A stretch of 16,453 nt of DNA from Sandaracinaceae bacterium (GTDB lineage Bacteria; Myxococcota_A; Polyangia; Polyangiales; Sandaracinaceae): positions 1 to 16,453 of the forward strand of contig JANWYL010000038.1 in NCBI GenBank assembly GCA_025056955.1. The letters run 5' to 3'. The notes under the pieces were generated by a model. That model was not told the origin of the DNA. It saw nothing but the letters and a program-made list of their open reading frames with translations, and searched no databases. Position numbers and translations under genes: made by a program. Positions 1-7,084 of the stretch are shown here, one piece after another. Every line of letters starts with the position of its first letter. Position 1 is the stretch's first letter.

Positions 1-2
1 CA

Positions 3-944
3 TCACCTATCGAATCGGCACCTGCCAACCATACCAAAACACCAAGCTCCATCCCGCCGCCTCCAGAGCAACTAAGCGAATCTGCTGAAATGCGGGCTCT
101 GAGCGTCGGTGAATTGGGTGAAGCGACGGAGTCTTTCTTTACAGGTCGAAAGCCATCACCATCTGACTTCAACGATCTCCCCCTTCCATCGCGTGGGTTA
201 TCTCCTGAGCGCAAGCCATGGATGTGGGCCACCTTCATCATTGGTCTGGTTGGGGCAACCGCCATTGGCGGCACCTACTACTACCACCGATTTTACATGC
301 CACTCCCCGTGGAATTGGGAAAGGGTGGGCCAGTGGAATTGCCCAAATTCGAGTGGAGTGAACCGCAAGAAAACGATAAACGCATCATCGAAGCAGAACC
401 GGAATCACCATCCTCAGAATCACCTTCACCTATTTCCGAAAACTCCCAAGAGGAGAAGGTTGAAGCGCCATCGAATCTCACCTCTGAATCACCTACCTCT
501 GAGCAAGCAACAGGTGAGCCACCACCTGTTGAAGCCAAACCTTCCGACTCTCAAGCAGCTCCTCCTCCCCCACCAGCTCCTTCTCAAACTGAAAGCAATG
601 AGCAGAGCTATGAAGCCCTCCTCGCCCAAGCCCGCAAGCTTCATTCTCCTTCCCGACAAATTCCCCTGCTCGAGCGTGCCATTGAGCTCAATCCAAATGG
701 AAGTGAAGCCTTAAGCCAACTCGCCTACGCTTTGATCAACAAAGGCGGCCGATCCAACCTCGAACGGGCCCGCGAACTCGCTGAGCGTGCGGTCCAAAGT
801 GATCCTCAAAACGCCCAAGGCTGGCTTGTGCTTGGGGCCGCGCGAAGTGAGCTTGGGGATCGTGCCGGCGCCCGAGAAGCCAAGGAGCGATGCGTTCAGC
901 AGGGCAAGGGTCCTTTCGTTGCCCAATGCCGCACCCTCCTCTGA
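3..944 (+). CDS. Membrane-anchored TPR-like protein, 5' end outside the window
   Basis: The frame is open to the left window edge. The ATG at 90 has no ribosome binding site, and the 29 codons before it are proline/serine-rich like those after it, so the true start is probably upstream. Counting from that ATG, a DLPLPS motif lies at residues 29-34. A basic stretch (SPERKP) then precedes one hydrophobic segment of about 20 residues starting near base 225, which predicts the N-terminus in the cytoplasm and the C-terminus in the periplasm. A Pro/Ser/Glu-rich region of roughly 100 residues follows. The last 110 residues contain TPR-like helix pairs, for example around LLERAIELNPNGSEALSQLA and AERAVQSDPQNAQGW. 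The layout resembles the 1222-residue protein at 7085-10753. The missing N-terminus could carry a zinc ribbon, kinase or FHA domain; this cannot be told. The function is unknown; a scaffold role is inference. Confidence 0.8.
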   Translation, partial: SPIESAPANHTKTPSSIPPPPEQLSESAEMRALSVGELGEATESFFTGRKPSPSDFNDLPLPSRGLSPERKPWMWATFIIGLVGATAIGGTYYYHRFYMPLPVELGKGGPVELPKFEWSEPQENDKRIIEAEPESPSSESPSPISENSQEEKVEAPSNLTSESPTSEQATGEPPPVEAKPSDSQAAPPPPPAPSQTESNEQSYEALLAQARKLHSPSRQIPLLERAIELNPNGSEALSQLAYALINKGGRSNLERARELAERAVQSDPQNAQGWLVLGAARSELGDRAGAREAKERCVQQGKGPFVAQCRTLL

Positions 945-994
945 CAGCACCCACGCTTGACGAAGAGGAAGGCCTTACGCATACACAAGCTTGC

Positions 995-2107
995 ATGTCA
1001 GACCAAAGCGTGCTTGACCCGGCCAGGCTTGAAGCAGAGCTTTCGCAGGTGCTCGATCCTGTCTTCGAAAAGCCCATGCGAGCGATTGGCTCCCTCGTTT
1101 CGTGGCGCGTTGATGGAACAAAGGTGCACCTCGCCATCAAGCTGCCTTCTCCCTCTCCAACAATCGCTGCCAAAGCCAAGCGTCGAATCGAAGAAGCCTG
1201 CCGTCGGGCTGGGGCTGAAGCCGTCGACTTCGAAATCAGCATCGAAACGCCAATGCGAGACGTGATGAGCGATGACCCAATCCCAGAGGTCAAAAACATC
1301 ATTCTCGTCATGTCTGGCAAAGGAGGCGTTGGCAAAAGCACCGTTGCAACCAATCTCGCCCTCGCTTTGTCCCGCCTCGGCCATCGCGTTGGCTTGCTTG
1401 ACGCTGATGTCTATGGGCCATCGATTCCGACAATGATGGGCATTTTGGGCCACCCTGTGGGCAGAGACGGAAAAATCGCGCCACTCGAACGCTTTGGCAT
1501 TCGCATCATGTCGATCGGCTTTTTCCTCGAAGATGAAAAACAAGCAGTCATCTGGCGTGGTCCGATGATTCACAACGCCCTCCAGCAATTTTTGCGCGAC
1601 GTGGATTGGGGAGCACTCGATTTTCTCGTCCTCGATCTGCCGCCAGGCACGGGTGATGTGGCACTCACCATGGCGCAGCGCCTCAAGGTGACTGGCGTCA
1701 TCATTGTAACTACCCCTCAGGAAGTGGCCCTCCAAGATGTCTACAAAGCCGTGTCGATGTGCAAACGGCTCAACCTCCCGATTCTTGGAGTGGTTGAAAA
1801 CATGAGCTTTTTTGTGGATTCGGCTGGTCACAAGCATGAAATCTTTGGAAAAGGCGGCGGCCAAAAAGTGGCTGAGCTCGCTAATGCACCCCTTTTGGGC
1901 CAAATCCCCCTCGTTCAGGCAGTGAGAGAACAAGGAGATGCTGGTTTCCCAATCGTGATCGCGCAGCCCGAAAGCGAAGTGGCCAAGGTTTTTCTTTCAA
2001 TCGGCGAAGCTGTGATCGAAAGGATTGCCCGCCACCACTTTGAACGCCTTGGCGGAGAGCGGCTTCCCCCTTCAAAAGCTCCGGCTCGCCTTCGCATTAT
2101 CCGCTGA
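995..2107 (+). CDS. mrp: Mrp/ApbC-family P-loop ATPase (iron-sulfur cluster carrier type), CxxC absent
   Basis: This 370-residue cytosolic ATPase belongs to the Mrp/NBP35/ApbC family, whose characterised members bind and deliver Fe-S clusters. Residues about 8-85 form a DUF59/MIP18-like domain (LDPVFEKPM). The deviant Walker A SGKGGVGKS is at 107-115, followed by DADVYGPSIP and LPPGTGD, all family hallmarks. The usual C-terminal ENMS...CxxC...IFG block is at 268-289 but reads ENMSFFVDSAGHKHEIFG, so the cluster-binding cysteine pair is missing. Only two cysteines remain in the protein, and neither lies in a known motif. The start is uncertain. ATG 995 fits the family N-terminus but has no good Shine-Dalgarno site, while the in-frame ATG 926 would overlap the preceding gene by 19 bases. 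The gene follows the TPR-protein gene on the same strand with a 50-base gap. It converges on the cNMP-binding gene, leaving 9 bases between the two stops. Confidence 0.93.
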   Translation: MSDQSVLDPARLEAELSQVLDPVFEKPMRAIGSLVSWRVDGTKVHLAIKLPSPSPTIAAKAKRRIEEACRRAGAEAVDFEISIETPMRDVMSDDPIPEVKNIILVMSGKGGVGKSTVATNLALALSRLGHRVGLLDADVYGPSIPTMMGILGHPVGRDGKIAPLERFGIRIMSIGFFLEDEKQAVIWRGPMIHNALQQFLRDVDWGALDFLVLDLPPGTGDVALTMAQRLKVTGVIIVTTPQEVALQDVYKAVSMCKRLNLPILGVVENMSFFVDSAGHKHEIFGKGGGQKVAELANAPLLGQIPLVQAVREQGDAGFPIVIAQPESEVAKVFLSIGEAVIERIARHHFERLGGERLPPSKAPARLRIIR

Positions 2108-2116
2108 AGCCTTTTT

Positions 2117-2671
2117 TCAAAATTTTGAAGAAACCGAAAGCATAATGAGCTTGTCGTTGGTCTCGCGAAGGCGTGCGCTCATGATCTTTATGGCATTCCA
2201 CAAAATTTCATAGGCCAAGTCCTTATCGAGAAAAAGCAGCTCCTCCAAGGCCTCCCTTGAGATGGAAAGGAGCACACATCGCTCGTGCGCCCACGCATCA
2301 GCCGATCGCGGAAAGTCATCAAAAAGAGCCATTTCACCAAAACTGGCCCCTCTTTCAAAAAGCGCAATCGTCTCCTCCCCGATGCCTGGAATTTGTCGTG
2401 AAATTCTGACTTTGCCTTCCAGAACAAGGTACACCTTATCGCCAAGCTCCCCCTCCCTAAAAATCAACTGTCCCGCCTCGAAGCTTTCTTGCTCAGCAAT
2501 CGCCGCAACCTTGCGCAGCACAGCGCTCCGAATGCCACGAAAAAGCTCAATTTGCGAGAGGGCTCGGACTTTTTGCGCATTCTCATCACTCGTCACCTTT
2601 GGGCTGCCCTGCCCCCCATCGCTAGAGACATCTCTTTGGGTTTCAATCAGTTGGGGTTGGTTGACCTTCAT
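2117..2671 (-). CDS. Stand-alone cyclic-nucleotide-binding (CAP-type) regulatory protein
   Basis: The product is 184 residues. About 38 low-complexity residues are followed by one cNMP-binding beta-roll (about 40-150). The phosphate-binding cassette is at 111-124 (FGEMALFDDFPRSA), including the glycine-glutamate pair and the arginine-serine-alanine that contact the cyclic phosphate in CAP. It therefore looks competent to bind cAMP or cGMP. A helical tail follows the roll, but there is no helix-turn-helix, so this is not a complete Crp/Fnr transcription factor. It may act by protein-protein contact. The longer open frame was cut back to ATG 2671 because GAGGTG sits 8 bases upstream of it and the family homology begins just after. 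The gene is divergent from malK with 99 bases between the starts. A link to sugar uptake is inference from position only. Confidence 0.88.
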   Translation of the reverse strand: MKVNQPQLIETQRDVSSDGGQGSPKVTSDENAQKVRALSQIELFRGIRSAVLRKVAAIAEQESFEAGQLIFREGELGDKVYLVLEGKVRISRQIPGIGEETIALFERGASFGEMALFDDFPRSADAWAHERCVLLSISREALEELLFLDKDLAYEILWNAIKIMSARLRETNDKLIMLSVSSKF

Positions 2672-2770
2672 TGTTTTTTCACCTCGCCAAGCCTGAGATG
2701 ATTCGAAAGAAGAACCCCCACAAGCGCTTCTCAGCACTTCACTTTTTGCTCTGTTTTTGCATAGGCTTAG
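2672..2770. promoter_or_regulatory. Divergent intergenic region between the cNMP-binding gene and malK
   Basis: These 99 bases separate the two divergent starts, so the promoters for the cNMP-binding gene and for the transporter operon most likely lie here. The malK-proximal half is T-rich. I could not pick out convincing -35/-10 boxes or an operator palindrome. The only clear element is the Shine-Dalgarno sequence of the minus-strand gene (GAGGTG, bases 2680-2685). Confidence 0.4.
2680..2685 (-). promoter_or_regulatory. Ribosome binding site fixing the cNMP-binding protein start
   Basis: GAGGTG reads on the minus strand with an 8-base spacer to ATG 2671. It supports this start over the much longer open frame that runs back into malK. 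Confidence 0.65.
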
Positions 2771-3937
2771 GTGGTGACTTCCCTTTCGCTCGTAGGCATC
2801 CAAAAACAGCTTGGAAAATTGCAAATCCTTAGAGGAATCGACCTCGAGGTGGAAAGCGGCGAATTCATTGTCCTCGTTGGGCCATCTGGATGTGGAAAAA
2901 GCACGCTGCTCCGCACCGTCGCAGGTCTCGAAATTCCAGACGCGGGTCGTATCCACATTGGAGGCCGTGATGTCACTCACCTCCCTCCTCGGGAGCGCCA
3001 TATCGGGATGGTCTTCCAAAGCTATGCGCTTTACCCTCACCTGACTGTGCGTGAAAACTTGGCATTTGCCCTCATGCTGCGTAAGGCCGACCCCGCAGCC
3101 ATTGAGGCGCGCGTTCGGGAGGTTGCCTCGATGTTGGGCCTCGAGGCCCTTCTGGATCGCTACCCCCGAGAACTCTCTGGGGGCCAACGTCAACGGGTGG
3201 CCATGGGGCGGGCGATTGCAAAGCGCCCAAGCCTCTTTCTTTTTGATGAACCTTTGTCGAATCTCGATGCTGCCCTGCGTGCCGAGGTGCGGGTGGAAAT
3301 CAAGCGACTCCACACCAGGCTTGAAGCCACGATGCTCTACGTGACCCACGACCAAGTCGAAGCCATGACCCTGGCCGATCGCCTCGTGGTGCTTAGGGCA
3401 GGAAAAATTGAACAAGTGGGAAGGCCCCTTGAGGTCTACGCGCATCCCTCAAACCGTTTTGTCGCCAGTTTCCTCGGGAGCCCCTCCATGAATTTCTTGA
3501 AGGTGAAGCGTCAAGGAGAACGCCTGGTTGCTCCCGGGCTTTCGATCGAAATGCCTGAGGGCATTGAGACGCCTAAGGAGTTTCTGCTTGGTGTGCGCCC
3601 CCATGATGTCGAACGCGTCGACAAAAACGCCCACCTCCGAATGGAGATCGATGTGATCGAAGCGATGGGATTCGAGAGCTACGCCTATGGTGAAGTGGGT
3701 GAAGACCCCAGTCGCGTCGCTGGGCCATTCGTTGCGCGCTTGGGCTGCGAAGATGCCCAACGCCTCCGCAGAGGAGATCGGATCGGTCTTTTTGCCAAGC
3801 GCATTCACCTATTTGATCTCGGAGATGAGCGCTCCCTTGGATGCATTGAGTTTCACCCTCGAAGCATCCAGCCGGTTGCGTACTCCCGGCCACTTGCATC
3901 CCTCTCAGAAGCCGGGGCCATGGAGAAACCCCTCTAG
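2771..3937 (+). CDS. malK: Sugar ABC transporter ATPase, MalK/UgpC type
   Basis: This is the cytoplasmic ATPase subunit of a CUT1 (carbohydrate uptake) transporter; two copies would power import through the MalF and MalG permeases. Visible motifs are Walker A GPSGCGKST (37-45), Q-loop Gln83, signature LSGGQRQ (135-141), Walker B ending in DE (159-160), the D-loop SNLDA and H-loop His193 (YVTHDQ). After about residue 235 comes the regulatory TOBE region, opening with GSPSMNFL, characteristic of MalK rather than other ABC families. At 388 residues it is slightly longer than E. coli MalK (371). An in-frame TAG at 2768-2770 forces the start to GTG 2771 or GTG 2774; I use the first. The ribosome binding site is weak. 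The gene is first in the malK-malEF-malG operon, with 5 bases to the next start. Confidence 0.96.
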   Translation: MVTSLSLVGIQKQLGKLQILRGIDLEVESGEFIVLVGPSGCGKSTLLRTVAGLEIPDAGRIHIGGRDVTHLPPRERHIGMVFQSYALYPHLTVRENLAFALMLRKADPAAIEARVREVASMLGLEALLDRYPRELSGGQRQRVAMGRAIAKRPSLFLFDEPLSNLDAALRAEVRVEIKRLHTRLEATMLYVTHDQVEAMTLADRLVVLRAGKIEQVGRPLEVYAHPSNRFVASFLGSPSMNFLKVKRQGERLVAPGLSIEMPEGIETPKEFLLGVRPHDVERVDKNAHLRMEIDVIEAMGFESYAYGEVGEDPSRVAGPFVARLGCEDAQRLRRGDRIGLFAKRIHLFDLGDERSLGCIEFHPRSIQPVAYSRPLASLSEAGAMEKPL

Positions 3938-3942
3938 AGATC

Positions 3943-6222
3943 ATGCTGATTTCAACCCTCCTGCAACGCCGCTTTCTTTCCCTGGTACTGCATATGGCTC
4001 CTTTTCTCTTCGTTGCTTCGGGCCGCATTCAGGCCCAAGAAGGAGCCCTAACCATCTTCCTCTGGCACGCCTATGGGGAAGGAGAAGCACGTGGACTTGA
4101 AGCCGCAGTCAAGGCCTTTCAAGCACGTGCGCAAGAGGAGGGCCGCCCCATTCGTGTGGAAATCACGCCTGTTCCTTTTGGTGCCTACGCTTCCAAATTG
4201 CAAGCCGCAATTCCCACCGGCAAAGGCCCTGATCTTTTCATCGACGCCCACGATCGCCTTGCTTTCTATGTCGAATCCGAGCTCATCCGCCCCTTTGGGG
4301 CTTGGCCACCAGAACTCGATGGGGAGTTTGACCCCCTTCACTTGAATGCGCTCCGTTGGAAGGGAGTGCTTTGGGGCTTGCCACTTTCGATCAAGTGCCT
4401 GGTGCTTTACCTCAACCGCAAGCTTGCGCCACCGGTACCGCTTGAGACTTTGGAAGACTTTGAAGCGCTCGCCACTCGCCTGCCCAAAGGCATTTGGCCT
4501 CTTGCTTGGGAAATCTCGAGCACCTACGGAAGTGCAGCCCTCTTTCACGCTTATGGCGCCCGCCACATTGACGAAGCAGGGCATTTCACCCTCCTCGGTC
4601 CAGCTGCAGAAGCGGCCCTCTTCAGAATGCAGGCGCTTTTGGCCAAAGGTGTGGTCCCCCCCGAAGGCTCTGGTGAACTCGTCCGCAACCTTTTTGCAAG
4701 CGGCCGGGCCGTGGCAGCCGTAAGCGGCCCATGGCTTGCTCCTGATCTCGGTCCCGAGCTCGAATGGGAGGTTCGCCCCCTCCCTCGATTGCGTGAACCT
4801 CCAAAAGGCCAAAGCGGCGCAATGACGCCATTTGCCACCGTTGAAGCTGTCTTTTTCCCCTCTCGAATCCCCCAAGGAAAAGAAGACAAAGCACGCGAAC
4901 AAGCAGCGCGCGCCCTGGCCATTTTTCTTGCTGCTTCAGAAGGCGCCCGCATCCGTGCCCTCCGCGGAGGTCACATCGTCGCCTCCGAGCGCGCCTGGAA
5001 AGGCCTCGAGGGCCTTGAGCGCGAGCGGGCCTTTCGGGAGGCAGCCCGACAGGCAATTCCAATGCCCACTCACCCCCTCATGTCCCGGGTCTTTGGCCCT
5101 GTCGATCGGGCCATTCGAAAGGTCCTAAGGGGTGAGCTTGAGCCCGGCCCCGCCCTCATTGAAGCCAGCCATCGCTTTGCCGACGAAACACGCCCCCCAC
5201 CCCCTCCCCGCGATCCCAGATTTGCCATTGTGCTGCTCACCTCCCTGCTCTTGGTCCTGCTTTTTTTTGCCACCCGCCGCCTTCTCGATCCTCAATTTCG
5301 CGTTACCCTCCTGCGCTCTCTCCCAGCCTACGCTTGGGTGGCCCACGCCCTGATTGCCATTTTCCTGCTCGTTGTGCTTCCCCTTGGTGTTGGTGCCCTC
5401 ACTTCCTTTTTTGCAGGGCAAGGCCGCAACCTCCACTACGTTGGGCTTGCCAACTACATCGACATCCTCACGGCCCGTGGCCAAGGCCTGTTCTCACGTG
5501 GCTCCTTTTACCTTGTCTTGGGTGTCACCATCCTCTGGACCATCTTGAACGTCACCCTCCACGTTGTTATTGGCGTGAGCCTCGCTCTCCTTCTCTCCCG
5601 TTCCCGCCTCTTTTTGCGCCCCATCTACCGGGTGCTCCTCATTCTCCCTTGGGCCATTCCAAACTACGTCACCGCCCTCACCTGGAAGGGGATGTTTCAT
5701 CGCCAGTATGGGGCCGTGAATGCCATACTCAGCGCCATCGGATTTGAACCTGTGAGTTGGTTTGCCCGCTTTTCAACCGCATTCACCGCAAATCTGATCA
5801 CCAATGTGTGGTTGGGATTTCCCTTTATGATGGTTGTCACCCTCGGTGCTCTCACTTCCATACCCAAGGATCTCTACGAAGCCGCTGAAGTCGACGGTGC
5901 TACCCCATGGGATTGCTTTTGGCGCATCACTGTCCCCATGCTCCGTCCAGCCCTTCTCCCCGCCATCACCATGGGTGCGGTTTGGACCTTCAACATGTTC
6001 AACGTGGTTTTCCTCGTCAGCGCAGGTGAGCCAGATGGCAGTACCGAAATACTCGTCTCTGAAGCCTATCGCTGGGCCTTCACCAGGGGAAACCAGATTG
6101 GTTATGCTGCTGCTTACTCCGTGTTGATCTTTGTTGTCCTCTTCCTATCCACGCGCGGCCTACCCATCTTCGGCATGCAACAGAAGAACCTTGGTGAGAA
6201 AAAGGGTGTTGCACATGCCTAA
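3943..6222 (+). CDS. malE-malF: MalE-MalF fusion: sugar-binding protein joined to ABC permease
   Basis: One 759-residue chain carries two normally separate subunits. Residues 1-31 are a signal peptide (RR, hydrophobic core, IQA then QEG). Residues about 32-405 are a MalE-type periplasmic binding domain. Its block GKGPDLFIDAHDRLAFY matches the E. coli MalE region GDGPDIIFWAHDRFGGY, keeping the Asp and Arg (104-105) that contact maltose, with Asp101 in place of Trp. A proline run (418-422) links to a hydrophobic helix (about 427-446) followed by RR, which should return the chain to the cytoplasm. The rest is a six-helix MalF-type permease core with the EAA loop at 646 (EAAEVDGATPWDCFWRITVP), which docks on MalK. 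The first stop is at 6220 and no frameshift is needed. The likely substrate is maltodextrin- or trehalose-like; this is inference. The gene is translationally coupled to malG. Confidence 0.94.
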   Translation: MLISTLLQRRFLSLVLHMAPFLFVASGRIQAQEGALTIFLWHAYGEGEARGLEAAVKAFQARAQEEGRPIRVEITPVPFGAYASKLQAAIPTGKGPDLFIDAHDRLAFYVESELIRPFGAWPPELDGEFDPLHLNALRWKGVLWGLPLSIKCLVLYLNRKLAPPVPLETLEDFEALATRLPKGIWPLAWEISSTYGSAALFHAYGARHIDEAGHFTLLGPAAEAALFRMQALLAKGVVPPEGSGELVRNLFASGRAVAAVSGPWLAPDLGPELEWEVRPLPRLREPPKGQSGAMTPFATVEAVFFPSRIPQGKEDKAREQAARALAIFLAASEGARIRALRGGHIVASERAWKGLEGLERERAFREAARQAIPMPTHPLMSRVFGPVDRAIRKVLRGELEPGPALIEASHRFADETRPPPPPRDPRFAIVLLTSLLLVLLFFATRRLLDPQFRVTLLRSLPAYAWVAHALIAIFLLVVLPLGVGALTSFFAGQGRNLHYVGLANYIDILTARGQGLFSRGSFYLVLGVTILWTILNVTLHVVIGVSLALLLSRSRLFLRPIYRVLLILPWAIPNYVTALTWKGMFHRQYGAVNAILSAIGFEPVSWFARFSTAFTANLITNVWLGFPFMMVVTLGALTSIPKDLYEAAEVDGATPWDCFWRITVPMLRPALLPAITMGAVWTFNMFNVVFLVSAGEPDGSTEILVSEAYRWAFTRGNQIGYAAAYSVLIFVVLFLSTRGLPIFGMQQKNLGEKKGVAHA

Positions 6223-7066
6223 GCTCAGAACGGCCATCACCTCCATCTTCACCCATTTTTTGATTTGGCTTTTTCTTATCTTTGCGCTCTATCCCATCTT
6301 GTGGGTAATTGCTTTGGCGTTTTCAAAGGGTGTTGTACCAGAGTCCCGTGTTCTACCTGTGCCATCTCATTTCTCACTCGAACACTTTCAAGCTGTCATC
6401 TTGCGCACCGATGCCCAAGGTCGGTGGTTGTTTGCGCGTCAGCTTTGGAATTCGACCCTTACCGCAACTGCAACTGCGTTTGTGTCTGTTCTGATTGCCA
6501 TTCCTGCGGCATATGCTTTTTCGCGCTTCGATTTTGTCGGCAAGGCCACTACCCTCAGAGGGCTCCTTGCCACTCAGATGTTTCCTGGTGTTGCAGCATC
6601 TGTCCCCCTTTACCTTGTCCTAGACACCCTTAACCTCCTCGACACCCTCTCCGGACTCGTCTTGGTGTATGCCACAAGCACCCTTCCTTTTGCGCTCTTT
6701 CAACTAAGAAGCACCTTTGACACCATTCCCCGAGACCTCGACGAAGCAGCCATGGTTGATGGCGCCTCTCGGGTGGAAGCCTTCCTTCGGGTGGTGCTCC
6801 CTGTGGCACGTCCTGGGATTGCAATCACAGCCCTCTTTGCATTCATGAGCGCCTGGAACGAATTCATCCTTGCAGCGACCTTTCTCTCTAGAGAAGAACA
6901 TTACACCCTTCCGATTCTCCTTCAGAGCTACGCCACAGAGCACGACGCCAACCTCGGACATTTCGCCGCAGGCGCCATCCTGGTCTCCCTGCCCGTGATG
7001 ATCCTCTTTTACCTTCTCCAACGAGAGCTCGTGGCGGGCCTCACAGCAGGCGGGGTGAAAGGGTAG
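6215..7066 (+). CDS. malG: Sugar ABC transporter permease, MalG type
   Basis: This is the second permease of the CUT1 importer, 283 residues with six predicted membrane helices. The first is at about 11-35 (HFLIWLFLIFALYPILWVIA). The cytoplasmic EAA loop begins at residue 177 (EAAMVDGASRVEAFLRVVLP). The C-terminus LVAGLTAGGVKG is almost identical to the end of E. coli MalG (LVNGLTAGGVKG), which argues for the maltose/trehalose branch. ATG 6215 overlaps the malE-malF stop by 8 bases. The in-frame GTG 6206 and TTG 6209 are alternative starts, and AAAGGG just upstream could serve any of them. I chose the ATG because family N-termini begin this close to helix 1. The operon ends here, 18 bases before the convergent TPR gene. 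Confidence 0.95.
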   Translation: MPKLRTAITSIFTHFLIWLFLIFALYPILWVIALAFSKGVVPESRVLPVPSHFSLEHFQAVILRTDAQGRWLFARQLWNSTLTATATAFVSVLIAIPAAYAFSRFDFVGKATTLRGLLATQMFPGVAASVPLYLVLDTLNLLDTLSGLVLVYATSTLPFALFQLRSTFDTIPRDLDEAAMVDGASRVEAFLRVVLPVARPGIAITALFAFMSAWNEFILAATFLSREEHYTLPILLQSYATEHDANLGHFAAGAILVSLPVMILFYLLQRELVAGLTAGGVKG

Positions 7067-7084
7067 CGCCCCATGCCCCTTCAC

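Noticed and set aside
890..994. Longer Mrp starting inside the preceding gene (ATG 890 or 926)
   Set aside because: The extra residues are not family-like and would overlap the TPR gene. ATG 995 starts right before the conserved domain, although its ribosome binding site is weak, so some doubt remains.
998..1933. Long open frame (311 codons) antisense to mrp
   Set aside because: It mirrors the coding strand of a clearly real gene, has no recognisable motif, and is expected from the codon bias. The same holds for other long antisense frames, for example 9633-10502 opposite the motif array, whose serine/glycine-rich product is the reverse reading of the Pro/Lys-rich repeats.
2116..2129. Perfect 14-base palindrome TTCAAAATTTTGAA between the mrp and cNMP-gene stops, considered as a bidirectional terminator
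   Set aside because: It is AT-rich with no loop and no T-run after it on either strand, and it overlaps the last codon of the cNMP gene. The hairpin would be unstable.
2672..3445. N-terminal extension of the cNMP-binding protein through the malK region (442 codons in all)
   Set aside because: It runs antisense to malK and the extra sequence has no known domain. A good Shine-Dalgarno supports the start at 2671.
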